DNA of 64,000 nucleotides from BRH-c25 sp035627615 (GTDB lineage: Bacteria > Bacillota > Clostridia > Lutisporales > Lutisporaceae): positions 1 to 64,000 of the forward strand of contig DASPLL010000025.1 in assembly GCA_035627615.1 (NCBI GenBank), read 5' to 3'. The notes beneath the pieces were generated by a model. It was not told the origin of the DNA, searched no databases, and saw only the letters and a program-made list of their open reading frames with translations. Shown piece after piece: positions 7,467 to 15,572 of this stretch; within the stretch, counting starts at the first letter, position 1; each line of letters opens with the position of its first letter. Position numbers and translations under genes: made by a program.

Positions 7467-9299
7467 GTGGGTCTTAATCATAGCAGTATACGCAGTAATG
7501 ATGTATCAATCGACGTACTTGTAGATTTTACTAAAAAACTGTACTCCAGTGATAAGACAAAGAAATTGGACAGTACCACAGATAATAAAGAAAAGGTTTA
7601 TATATTACATGAAATAGTATCCGGTAAAATGAAAACTGAAGATATTGTTGAGGACAAGCTGGAGTCTTTGATTGAAGATATCAAGGACAAGCTCTCTGAC
7701 GCTGCAGCCAAAAGATATATTGAGGATGGCATAAAAAGAGAAGTCATAAAGCGTATGGAGCTTAGAGAGAAGGAATACCTGAATGAAATGAAGCTTCAGG
7801 TAATCAAAAAGCATACAGGGCTGGAAAATGCTGCTACACTTAAGAAATATGCAAATTTGGAGCGTATGAAACTAATAAAGCTTTCCAGATCAATAATGGA
7901 TGTGATGCGGCCTAAAAAACAGGAGGAGATAATTGGACAGCAGAATTCAGTTTCTGCTCTGATATCCAAGATAGCCTCTCCCTTTCCCCAGCACGTCATA
8001 CTATATGGACCTCCGGGGGTAGGCAAGACCACTGCAGCACGCCTTGCCCTTGAAATTGCTAAAAGAAGGAAGCACACACCCTTTGGCAGGAATGCAAAGT
8101 TTGTGGAGGTTGATGCGACTACACTCAGATGGGATCCCAAAGAATCGATAAATCCTCTTTTAGGCTCTGTACATGATCCTATCTTTCAGGGGGCAAACAA
8201 GGAGCTTGCAGAAATGGGTGTTCCCGAGCCCAAGCCGGGGCTGGTTACAGAAGCTCATGGCGGTGTTCTGTTCATTGATGAAATTGGTGAGCTGGATATT
8301 ATGTTTCAGAATAAGCTGCTTAAAGTTCTTGAAGACAAAAAGGTCAAATTTGATTCATCATATTATGATATCAGCAATGATAATATACCCCGTTATATAA
8401 AAATGTTGTTTGAAGAGGGTGCTCCGGCTGATTTTATACTTATTGGGGCAACTACAAGAGCTCCTGAGGAGATAAACCCGGCTCTCAGGTCCCGCTGTGC
8501 TGAGGTGTTCTTCAATCCCTTAAGCAGCTCGGATATTACCAAGATAGTGATCAATGCAGCGGATAAGCTTGGCGCCAATATAAGCAGTGGGGGAGCAGAG
8601 CTTATAAGCAGTTATACCTTTGAGGCCAGAAAGGCAGTAAACATACTTGCAGATTGCTACAGCAGTGTGCTCAGTGATAACTGCGAGAATAAAAAAACTG
8701 AAATAACTATTGATTGTATAAAGGATGTCATAAGCAAGAGCAGGTTTGTACCTGTGAACAAGAATAAGTCGGAAAGCACAAAAGAAATTGGACGTATCAA
8801 CGGTCTGGGAGTGAATGGTTTCCTTGGCAATGTTATTGAGCTGGAGGCGGTGTGCTTTATAAGAGAAGATGAAGCAGGAAGTGTAAGGTTCAATGAAACA
8901 GCCGGCAGCATGACAAAGGATTCGCTGTTCAATGCCCTTTCTGTCGTAAGGAAAATAACGGGAAAGAATATGAAGCTGTTTGACATCCATGTGAACTGTG
9001 TCGGAGGAGGAAAGGTCGACGGGCCTTCTGCAGGAGCGGCAATAACCTGCCTTGTATACTCGGCGGTAATGGAGAGGCCTGCAAGACAGGATACTTGTAT
9101 TACCGGGGAAATATCCTTGAGAGGCTGTATAAAGGCAGTTGGCGGTGTTGTGGAAAAAATTCTCGGGGCCAAAAGAGCCGGATTCCCAAACGTCATAATT
9201 CCTGAAGAAAACAAGGACGATGTCAAGGGAATCGATGGAATAAACGTAATTACAGCAGGCAATATTCAAGAAGTGATCAGTTTTATGTTTGAGGATTAA
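7467..9299 (+). CDS. lonC: Lon-like ATP-dependent protease LonC
   Basis: AAA+ protease of 610 aa. It has a helical N-terminal region (1-150), Walker A GPPGVGKTT (about 180-188) and Walker B LFIDEIGEL (about 268-276). The C-terminal Lon (S16) domain carries the catalytic serine in VDGPSAGAA and the lysine in GCIKAVGGVVEKILGAKRAG. It lacks the long Lon N-domain and so fits the LonC/LonB group. Start GTG 7467, eight bases after GGAAGGGG. It sits between rplI and dnaB, the usual clostridial place. The substrate is unknown. Confidence 0.92.
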   Translation: MGLNHSSIRSNDVSIDVLVDFTKKLYSSDKTKKLDSTTDNKEKVYILHEIVSGKMKTEDIVEDKLESLIEDIKDKLSDAAAKRYIEDGIKREVIKRMELREKEYLNEMKLQVIKKHTGLENAATLKKYANLERMKLIKLSRSIMDVMRPKKQEEIIGQQNSVSALISKIASPFPQHVILYGPPGVGKTTAARLALEIAKRRKHTPFGRNAKFVEVDATTLRWDPKESINPLLGSVHDPIFQGANKELAEMGVPEPKPGLVTEAHGGVLFIDEIGELDIMFQNKLLKVLEDKKVKFDSSYYDISNDNIPRYIKMLFEEGAPADFILIGATTRAPEEINPALRSRCAEVFFNPLSSSDITKIVINAADKLGANISSGGAELISSYTFEARKAVNILADCYSSVLSDNCENKKTEITIDCIKDVISKSRFVPVNKNKSESTKEIGRINGLGVNGFLGNVIELEAVCFIREDEAGSVRFNETAGSMTKDSLFNALSVVRKITGKNMKLFDIHVNCVGGGKVDGPSAGAAITCLVYSAVMERPARQDTCITGEISLRGCIKAVGGVVEKILGAKRAGFPNVIIPEENKDDVKGIDGINVITAGNIQEVISFMFED

Positions 9300-9377
9300 T
9301 ATTTCTAATATAACGTGATAAAGTTTCGCATTATATGAATTAATGAAAAAGGTATAGTGTGAAACATATAGGAGTGG

Positions 9378-10724
9378 ATGAAATTGAGCGAAATGATTCA
9401 AAGAATACCACCCAATAGTGTAGAAGCCGAACAGTCGGTTCTTGGAGCCATGCTCCTTGACAAGGAAGCTATATCTACAGCAACCGAGCTTATCAGCGGG
9501 GAGGATTTTTACAGGGAAGCGCACAAAGAAATATTTGAGGCTATTGTGGATATATATGACAGAGGTGAACCGGTGGATCTCATTACACTCACTGAAAAGC
9601 TCAAGACAAGGAACACATTGGATGCAGTGGGCGGGATAACTTTTCTGACCAACTTGATGGATGCCGTTCCTACTACACACAATGTCAAATACTATGCTAA
9701 AATTATTGAGGACAAGTCTCTGCTCCGGAGGCTCATAAAGTCATCTAATGAGATAATTGGCAAGAGCTATCAGGCCTCGGAGGAAATAGGGGAAATAATA
9801 GATGATGCGGAGAAAAGCATATTTAATATTTCACTGAACCGGTCAACTCAAGGTTTTACTCACGTAAAAAACATACTGAATGTGAATTTTGACAAAATAG
9901 AAGAACTGTATCTTAATAAAGGAAGAATAACAGGAGTACCTACGGGATTCACAGATTTGGACGGCAAGCTTTCAGGTTTGCAGAAATCTGATCTGGTATT
10001 GGTTGCCGCAAGGCCTTCAATGGGCAAATCCTCTTTCATGATGAACATAGTCCAATATGCAGCAGTGCGGGATAAAATAACAACTGCAATATTCAGCCTC
10101 GAAATGTCCAAGGAACAGCTTACGCAGAGACTGTTATGTGCTGAGGCTCTAATCGATGCTCACCGCCTAAGGATAGGGGATATTAACGAGGAAGAATGGG
10201 TAAAGCTTGCAAGAGCTATGGGGCCGCTTTCTGAGGCACCTATTTTCATAGATGATACACCTGCCATATCAATAACCGAAATGAGGGCAAAATGCAGGAG
10301 ACTCAAGCTGGAGCATAATCTTGGGCTTATAGTAATAGACTATCTGCAGCTTATGCAGGGCAAGAGCAGCTCTGAAAGCAGGCAGCAGGAGATATCCGAG
10401 ATATCCAGGTCATTAAAGGCCCTTGCCAGAGAGATCAATGTTCCGGTAGTAGCGCTTTCCCAGCTTTCCCGTGCACCGGAAATGAGGGCTGATCACAGAC
10501 CTATCCTCTCAGATCTTAGAGAGTCGGGAGCTATAGAGCAGGATGCCGATGTTGTTATGTTCCTGTACAGGGATGAGTATTATCATCCTGATACAGACAA
10601 AAAGAACATTGGTGAGGTTATTATATCCAAGCAGAGGAATGGCCCGACCGGAACCGTTGAACTGGTATGGCTGGGACAATTCACAAAGTTTGTAAATAAA
10701 GAAAAGTACATAAATTCGAATTGA
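9378..10724 (+). CDS. dnaB: Replicative DNA helicase DnaB
   Basis: Hexameric 5'-3' replicative helicase, 448 aa. The N-terminal primase-binding domain (PPNSVEAEQSVLGAML, 1-110) is followed by a linker and a RecA-like domain with Walker A ARPSMGKSS (about 210), Walker B LIVIDYLQL and the conserved LSQLSRAPE and DLRESGAIEQDADVV stretches. No intein is visible. The ATG at 9378 is only three bases after GGAG, so TTG 9384 may be the true start. A terminator follows. Confidence 0.96.
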   Translation: MKLSEMIQRIPPNSVEAEQSVLGAMLLDKEAISTATELISGEDFYREAHKEIFEAIVDIYDRGEPVDLITLTEKLKTRNTLDAVGGITFLTNLMDAVPTTHNVKYYAKIIEDKSLLRRLIKSSNEIIGKSYQASEEIGEIIDDAEKSIFNISLNRSTQGFTHVKNILNVNFDKIEELYLNKGRITGVPTGFTDLDGKLSGLQKSDLVLVAARPSMGKSSFMMNIVQYAAVRDKITTAIFSLEMSKEQLTQRLLCAEALIDAHRLRIGDINEEEWVKLARAMGPLSEAPIFIDDTPAISITEMRAKCRRLKLEHNLGLIVIDYLQLMQGKSSSESRQQEISEISRSLKALAREINVPVVALSQLSRAPEMRADHRPILSDLRESGAIEQDADVVMFLYRDEYYHPDTDKKNIGEVIISKQRNGPTGTVELVWLGQFTKFVNKEKYINSN

Positions 10725-10758
10725 TTTACATAATTCTAAGATTTTTGTTGTTTTATCG

Positions 10759-10796
10759 GAGCTTTCGCAGTATTTTGTAGAAGGCTCTTTGTTTTT
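10759..10796 (+). terminator. Terminator after dnaB
   Basis: Eight-bp stem GAGCTTTC (10759-10766) / GAAGGCTC (10780-10787) with one G-U pair, followed by TTTGTTTTTG. Confidence 0.65.
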
Positions 10797-10802
10797 GTCA
10801 CC

Positions 10803-10980
10803 ATATCCACAGATTTGCCTGTGCATAACTTGTGGATAATGTGGATAACAAAATTGCAGAATTAACATAAGGCCGGATTGTTCAGTATTCATGATAGTAT
10901 ATATATTGATACAGGCAGGTTTTTATACACAGTCGAACATATGTGCATATCTCTGTGGATAATGTGGATAATGTGAATCA
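10803..10980. promoter_or_regulatory. DnaA-box cluster
   Basis: Six perfect matches to TTATNCACA (either strand) lie at 10820-10828, 10831-10839, 10840-10848, 10923-10931, 10954-10962 and 10963-10971. Three one-mismatch boxes lie at 10803-10811, 10942-10950 and 10972-10980. The 18-bp pair TGTGGATAATGTGGATAA occurs twice, 123 bp apart. The rest of this gene-free stretch (to 11197) is very AT-rich. Genes on both sides run in the same direction, so this is more likely a DnaA-binding regulatory or titration site than oriC, but an origin cannot be ruled out. Confidence 0.8.
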
Positions 10981-11197
10981 GAATTTTCTGAAATTAGTAT
11001 ATGTCTGAAGTATCTATAATTTTATTGGCTAAACTCCATATAATAATCTAGACATCTCCTTTCTATTTATGATAATAAGGTGTCATTGTATTGACTTAAA
11101 ATCTATATTCTGTTAGCATAAAATCTGGGTAAATATGCGAAATTTCTATTAAAATTTTTGTTGTATATTTTTTCTGAAGGATGGAGGTCGGTGCCCA

Positions 11198-12580
11198 ATG
11201 AGGTATGATGTCATAATTGTAGGTGCAGGTGCAAGCGGCATATTTGCAGCCTATGAGCTGATGCAATATAATGAATCTATAAAGGTTGCCATGGTGGAAA
11301 AGGGGAATGAGCTTAATAAAAGGAAATGCCCTATAGACAATGAAAAGATCAAATCATGTATTCACTGCCCAACCTGTAGTATCATGAATGGATTTGGAGG
11401 GGCAGGGGGCATGTCCGACGGCAAATACAACATAACCAATAACTTTGGAGGAGAGTTGTATAAGTATGTAGGCAGGAAAGAAGCTCTCGAGCTTATGTAT
11501 TATGTGGATAAGGTCAACTGCAAAATGGGCGGTGCTGAAGCCAAGCTTTATTCAACAGAGAATAACGACCTCAGGACAAAAGCATTAAGGCATGATCTCC
11601 ACTTGCTGGATGCTGAGGTACGTCATCTGGGTACAGACAGGAATCAGGTGATATTAAACAATCTGCATGAGTATCTAAAGGATAAGATAGATATTATTTT
11701 CAATACAGAGGTATCGGATATTCAAAAGCAGGGAGATGCGTTTTCAGTCGAGACAAACAGAGGAGAATATGTCTGCAGCAAATTGATCCTGGCAACAGGG
11801 CGTTCCGGTTCAAAATGGATTTCAAAGATATGTGAGAAGCTTGGGATAAATACAGAGAGCAACAGGGTTGACATCGGAGTGCGCGTTGAGCTTCCGGCTT
11901 CAATATTTGAACATATAACAAGCCAGGTATATGAAAGTAAGATCGTCTACAGAACAGAGAAATATAATGACCTGGTCAGAACCTTCTGCATGAATCCCCA
12001 TGGGGAGGTTGTTACAGAAAACACCAATGGGATCGTTACAGTAAACGGACACAGCTACTCGGACCCAAAATACCATACCGAGAATACAAATTTTGCACTG
12101 CTTGTTTCCAACAGATTCACTGAGCCTTTCAAAAATAGTAATGAATATGGTGAATCAATAGCCAGACTCAGCAATATGCTAGGCGGCGGGGTATTGGTGC
12201 AGCGTTTCGGAGACCTGGTAAAAGGGCGAAGATCAAGTGACAGAAGAATGGAAAAGAGCTTTTTACGCCCAACGCTGAATGCCACATCAGGAGATTTAAG
12301 TCTTGTCATTCCGAAGAGACAGCTTGATGATATTATCGAAATGATTTACGCTTTGGATAAGATAGCTCCCGGAACAGCTAATGAAGATACGCTGCTGTAT
12401 GGTGTAGAAGTGAAATTCTATAATTCTCAGGTAGAGGTAGACAATAATCTCGAAACATCTGTAAAAGGATTGTATATCCTTGGTGACAGCTCAGGGGTAA
12501 CACATTCATTATCCCAGGCATCGGCAAGCGGTGTGTATGTTGCCCGTTTGCTTGGAGAACAATACAGAACATGCCGGTAA
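11198..12580 (+). CDS. FAD-dependent oxidoreductase (COG2509-like)
   Basis: A 460-aa flavoprotein. The N-terminal Rossmann motif VIIVGAGASGIFAAYEL binds FAD, and the C-terminal LYILGDSSGVTHSLSQASASG completes the FAD site. A cysteine-rich stretch CPIDNEKIKSCIHCPTC (about residues 43-60) and GFGGAGGMSDGKYN are typical of the uncharacterised dehydrogenase family COG2509. Its substrate is unknown. Start ATG after GGAGG. It lies 30 bp upstream of purA and may share its transcript, downstream of the DnaA-box region. Confidence 0.85.
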   Translation: MRYDVIIVGAGASGIFAAYELMQYNESIKVAMVEKGNELNKRKCPIDNEKIKSCIHCPTCSIMNGFGGAGGMSDGKYNITNNFGGELYKYVGRKEALELMYYVDKVNCKMGGAEAKLYSTENNDLRTKALRHDLHLLDAEVRHLGTDRNQVILNNLHEYLKDKIDIIFNTEVSDIQKQGDAFSVETNRGEYVCSKLILATGRSGSKWISKICEKLGINTESNRVDIGVRVELPASIFEHITSQVYESKIVYRTEKYNDLVRTFCMNPHGEVVTENTNGIVTVNGHSYSDPKYHTENTNFALLVSNRFTEPFKNSNEYGESIARLSNMLGGGVLVQRFGDLVKGRRSSDRRMEKSFLRPTLNATSGDLSLVIPKRQLDDIIEMIYALDKIAPGTANEDTLLYGVEVKFYNSQVEVDNNLETSVKGLYILGDSSGVTHSLSQASASGVYVARLLGEQYRTCR

Positions 12581-12610
12581 AGAAGAATATTATAAAAAGA
12601 GGTGTTATAT

Positions 12611-13888
12611 ATGTCATCATTGGTAATAGTGGGAGCCCAATGGGGGGATGAAGGAAAAGGAAAGCTTACTGACTATCTTGCTGAAAAGGCAGACGTAGTC
12701 GTAAGGTATCAGGGTGGAAATAATGCAGGGCATACGGTAGAGGTTGATAATGAGGTATATAAGCTGCAGCTTATCCCTTCAGGGATTTTATATGCAGAAA
12801 AACAGTGCATAATAGGTAATGGAGTTGTTCTCGATCCCGAGGCATTTCTCGGTGAGATAAAAGGATTGGAAAACAGAGGTATAAAAATCTCAAATCTCAG
12901 GATCAGCGACAGAGCACATGTTATATTTCCCTATCACAAGAAAATCGATGAGCTTTCAGAGCAGAGAAGGGGAAGCAATGACCTGGGGACTACCAGAAAA
13001 GGGATAGGTCCCTGCTACATGGATAAAACAGAACGAATAGGTATCAGGATATGTGATCTGCTGAAAAAGGATGTTTTTGCAGCGAAGCTCAAAAGTAACC
13101 TGGAGAGCAAAAATGCATATCTTAAAAAGATATATGATTTCGAAGGCTACTCTTATGACGAAATGCTTGCAAAATATCTTGAATATGCAGAACAGATAAG
13201 GCCATTTGTTGAGGATACCTCAGTGCTGGTTTATGATTCCATCAAGGCAGGTAAGAACGTACTTTTTGAAGGGGCGCAGGGAACGCTGCTGGATCTGGAT
13301 TTTGGTACATATCCTTATGTCACTTCCTCCCATCCTGTTGCAGGCGGAGTCTGTATCGGTGCGGGGGTCGGGCCTGCTCTCATAGGTAAGGCTGTGGGTG
13401 TCGCAAAGGCATATACTACCAGAGTAGGAAAGGGTCCTTTCCCAACAGAACTTTTTGACGAGACAGGAGATTATATAAGGACCACAGGCAGGGAATTCGG
13501 TACTGTGACAGGAAGGCCAAGAAGATGCGGCTGGTTTGATGCTGTTATAGTCAGATATGCAGTAAGAATTAGCGGACTTACAGGTATTGCAGTTACAAAA
13601 TTGGATACACTGTCTAATATACCGGTTATTAAAATATGTGTAGGTTATAAATTAGAAGGTAACATAATCAGAGATTTCCCGGCAAGTCTGGAGGACCTTG
13701 AAAAGTGCGAACCAATATATGAAGAGTTTGAGGGATGGGGAGATGTTGGCGGTATTACTGAGTACAATAAATTGCCGACAAGTCTTTTGAGATATCTGGA
13801 GAGGATTGAGGAACTCTGCGGTGCAAAAATTTCACTGCTTTCAGTGGGACCGAAGAGGAATCAGACAATAGTAATAGACGAATTCTAA
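12611..13888 (+). CDS. purA: Adenylosuccinate synthetase
   Basis: PurA joins IMP and aspartate using GTP, the first committed step to AMP. The 425-aa protein has the GTP-binding start VIVGAQWGDEGKGK, the NNAGHTV loop, RGSNDLGTTRKGIGPCY, GAQGTLLDLDFGTYPYVTSS and TTRVGKGPFPTE. The start is ATG 12611, six bases after AGAGGTG; GTG at 12602 lies within the ribosome binding site. Length is normal for the family. Confidence 0.97.
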   Translation: MSSLVIVGAQWGDEGKGKLTDYLAEKADVVVRYQGGNNAGHTVEVDNEVYKLQLIPSGILYAEKQCIIGNGVVLDPEAFLGEIKGLENRGIKISNLRISDRAHVIFPYHKKIDELSEQRRGSNDLGTTRKGIGPCYMDKTERIGIRICDLLKKDVFAAKLKSNLESKNAYLKKIYDFEGYSYDEMLAKYLEYAEQIRPFVEDTSVLVYDSIKAGKNVLFEGAQGTLLDLDFGTYPYVTSSHPVAGGVCIGAGVGPALIGKAVGVAKAYTTRVGKGPFPTELFDETGDYIRTTGREFGTVTGRPRRCGWFDAVIVRYAVRISGLTGIAVTKLDTLSNIPVIKICVGYKLEGNIIRDFPASLEDLEKCEPIYEEFEGWGDVGGITEYNKLPTSLLRYLERIEELCGAKISLLSVGPKRNQTIVIDEF

Positions 13889-13926
13889 TTGGTTTAAGGA
13901 AGATTATTGAAATTTAAAAAAGTATG

Positions 13927-13955
13927 TTGACAAATTGACTCTGACATTGTAGAAT
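13927..13955 (+). promoter_or_regulatory. Promoter of tRNA-Lys/Glu/Val cluster
   Basis: TTGACA (13927-13932), 17-bp spacer, TAGAAT (13950-13955), about 35 bp upstream of the first tRNA. Confidence 0.85.
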
Positions 13956-13990
13956 GTATAAATGTGAGCCGCAAAAATTGCTCACATCCT

Positions 13991-14066
13991 GACTCACTAG
14001 CTCAGTCGGTAGAGCACATGACTTTTAATCATGGTGTCCGGAGTTCGATTCTCCGGTGAGTCACCA
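13991..14066 (+). tRNA. tRNA-Lys (UUU)
   Basis: Acceptor GACTCAC/GTGAGTC, D-loop AGCTCAGTCGGTAGAGC, anticodon loop CTTTTAA with TTT, T-loop GTTCGATTC, encoded CCA. 76 nt. Confidence 0.97.
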
Positions 14067-14073
14067 TATAAGG

Positions 14074-14148
14074 GGCCCATTGGTCAAGCGGTTAAGACAC
14101 CGCCCTTTCACGGCGGTAACAGGAGTTCGAGTCTCCTATGGGTCACCA
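14074..14148 (+). tRNA. tRNA-Glu (UUC)
   Basis: Acceptor GGCCCAT/ATGGGTC (one G-U), anticodon loop CTTTCAC with TTC, T-loop GTTCGAGTC, encoded CCA. 75 nt, seven bases after tRNA-Lys. Confidence 0.97.
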
Positions 14149-14154
14149 TAACAC

Positions 14155-14230
14155 GGGGGCATAGCTCAGCTGGGAGAGCATCTGCCTTACAAGCAGAGGG
14201 TCATAGGTTCGAGCCCTATTGTCCCCACCA
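14155..14230 (+). tRNA. tRNA-Val (UAC)
   Basis: Acceptor GGGGGCA/TGTCCCC (one G-U), anticodon loop CTTACAA with TAC, T-loop GTTCGAGCC, encoded CCA. 76 nt. Confidence 0.97.
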
Positions 14231-14336
14231 ACTTTTTACGTAGTACTTCGTAGGCAATTGACCTGTGGAGCACGGAATAAAAAGACCGACATTCGTCAAT
14301 ATGACATAAACTAAAAAAGGTAACACTAACTACCAA

Positions 14337-14365
14337 TTGACAAGTAAAAGGATTTTAGATATAAT
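14337..14365 (+). promoter_or_regulatory. Promoter of tRNA-Asp/Thr pair
   Basis: TTGACA (14337-14342), 17-bp spacer, TATAAT (14360-14365): a full consensus sigma-A promoter 29 bp before tRNA-Asp. The Asp-Thr pair is thus separately transcribed. Confidence 0.9.
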
Positions 14366-14394
14366 ATCACTTGTCGGTTGAAAAAACAAAACAT

Positions 14395-14471
14395 GGCCCA
14401 GTAGTTCAGTTGGTTAGAATGCCAGCCTGTCACGCTGGAGGTCGACGGTTCGAGCCCGTTCTGGGTCGCCA
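14395..14471 (+). tRNA. tRNA-Asp (GUC)
   Basis: Acceptor GGCCCAG/CTGGGTC (one G-U), anticodon loop CTGTCAC with GTC, T-loop GTTCGAGCC, encoded CCA. 77 nt. Confidence 0.97.
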
Positions 14472-14484
14472 TTTTTTAAAAATC

Positions 14485-14560
14485 GCTGGTGTAGCTCAAT
14501 TGGTAGAGCAGCTGACTTGTAATCAGCAGGTCGCGGGTTCGAGTCCCATCACCAGCTCCA
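14485..14560 (+). tRNA. tRNA-Thr (UGU)
   Basis: Acceptor GCTGGTG/CACCAGC, anticodon loop CTTGTAA with TGT, T-loop GTTCGAGTC, encoded CCA. 76 nt. Confidence 0.97.
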
Positions 14561-14588
14561 TTTATTTCTTTATGAAATACATAAGAAA

Positions 14589-14618
14589 CTAACACTTGTG
14601 AAAGTATTAGTTTTTTTT
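14589..14618 (+). terminator. Terminator after tRNA-Thr
   Basis: Stem CTAACACTT / AAGTATTAG with one mismatch, followed by TTTTTTTT (14611-14618). Confidence 0.75.
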
Positions 14619-14727
14619 ATAATGAGTAGGAAAGTATAAATTTCATTAGTGTGCCACTTTCCGTCAGCGAGTTTCAAAAAAGGCTTCCTTGGATGTAAGA
14701 ATACTTCAATGGAAGCCTTTTTTATTT
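14619..14727 (+). repeat. Hairpin-plus-terminator repeat, copy B
   Basis: Second copy of the 3101-3207 element, in the same orientation and again straight after a T-run. ATAATGAGTAGG leads to hairpin GGAAAGT (14629-14635) / ACTTTCC (14656-14662) with a 20-base loop. CCGTCAGCGAGTTTC follows, then the AAAAAAGGCTTCC...GGAAGCCTTTTTT hairpin. Confidence 0.7.
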
Positions 14728-14760
14728 TTTGGTAAACTCATTCACTAAGATAGATGTAAA

Positions 14761-14789
14761 TTGGATAATGGACTTTTTTATGGTACAAT
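14761..14789 (+). promoter_or_regulatory. Promoter of two-component operon
   Basis: TTGGAT (14761-14766), 17-bp spacer, TACAAT (14784-14789), about 60 bp upstream of the response regulator. Confidence 0.65.
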
Positions 14790-14849
14790 TCTGATGAATA
14801 GGAAAATATCCCAGTTAATTATTCATATATTAGATCAATTAGAGGTGCA

Positions 14850-15572
14850 ATGATGGTAGAACAGAAAAAAGTGAAGGTTCTTGTGATAGAGGATGAAAGC
14901 TCAATAAGGAAATTTATCAATATAAGTCTTGTACGTGAAGGCTATGAGGTATGTGAGGCATCCTGCGGCAAAGAAGTAATGGAACAAATAAATTATCATT
15001 GTCCCGATGTAATTCTACTTGATGTTATGCTTCCTGATGCAGATGGCTTTGATATTTGCAGGAATTTGAGAAAACGTTATGCTGAGATGATAATTATCAT
15101 GCTTACAGCGAGAAGTCAGGATATGGACAAAATAATGGGATTGGAGCTGGGAGCAGATGATTACATAGTGAAACCATTTAATCCCTTGGAGTTGTCTGCC
15201 AGAATCCGTTCGATTCTAAGACGCTCTTATAGAATCCAAACTCAGGAGATAGCAAAACTTATTTCCGGTCCCTTTCTTATAGACATACTTGCCCAGAAGG
15301 CTTATAAAAGCGGTGAAGAGCTGAATTTAACACCAAAAGAATTCGGATTGCTGAAGCTGCTGATAAAGAACTCTGGTAGAGCTTTTAGCAGGGATGAACT
15401 GTTAAATGAGGCCTGGGGTTATGATTTTGTAGGTGATCCCAAAACAGTAGATGTACATGTCAGAAGAATAAGAGAAAAAATAGGAGATACTTCAGGTGCT
15501 CCGGTTTATTTAGAAACAATTTGGGGAGTAGGCTATAGGTGGAGGGAGGCCAAGCAGCTTGAAAAGTATTAA
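14850..15572 (+). CDS. OmpR/PhoB-type response regulator
   Basis: 240 aa. The receiver domain (about 8-122) carries the acidic pocket EDE (14-16), the phospho-acceptor Asp58 in LLDVMLP, a Thr in MLTA and a Lys in IVKPF. The C-terminal winged helix (about 140-235) contains LTPKEFGLLKLL and TVDVHVRRIREKIG. GAGGTG lies upstream; ATG 14853 has better spacing than 14850. Overlaps the kinase gene by 14 bp, so the two are coupled. Targets unknown. Confidence 0.93.
   Translation: MMVEQKKVKVLVIEDESSIRKFINISLVREGYEVCEASCGKEVMEQINYHCPDVILLDVMLPDADGFDICRNLRKRYAEMIIIMLTARSQDMDKIMGLELGADDYIVKPFNPLELSARIRSILRRSYRIQTQEIAKLISGPFLIDILAQKAYKSGEELNLTPKEFGLLKLLIKNSGRAFSRDELLNEAWGYDFVGDPKTVDVHVRRIREKIGDTSGAPVYLETIWGVGYRWREAKQLEKY

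Noticed and set aside
8520..9680. Long minus-strand open frame opposite lonC/dnaB
   Set aside because: It is antisense to two well-supported genes, shows no family resemblance and has no ribosome binding site.
10803..11197. Annotating the DnaA-box cluster as oriC
   Set aside because: dnaA and dnaN are not in the window and genes on both sides run the same way, without the usual switch of strand.
14031..14243. Short protein frames across the tRNA genes
   Set aside because: They translate tRNA sequence; the tRNA cloverleaves explain the DNA.
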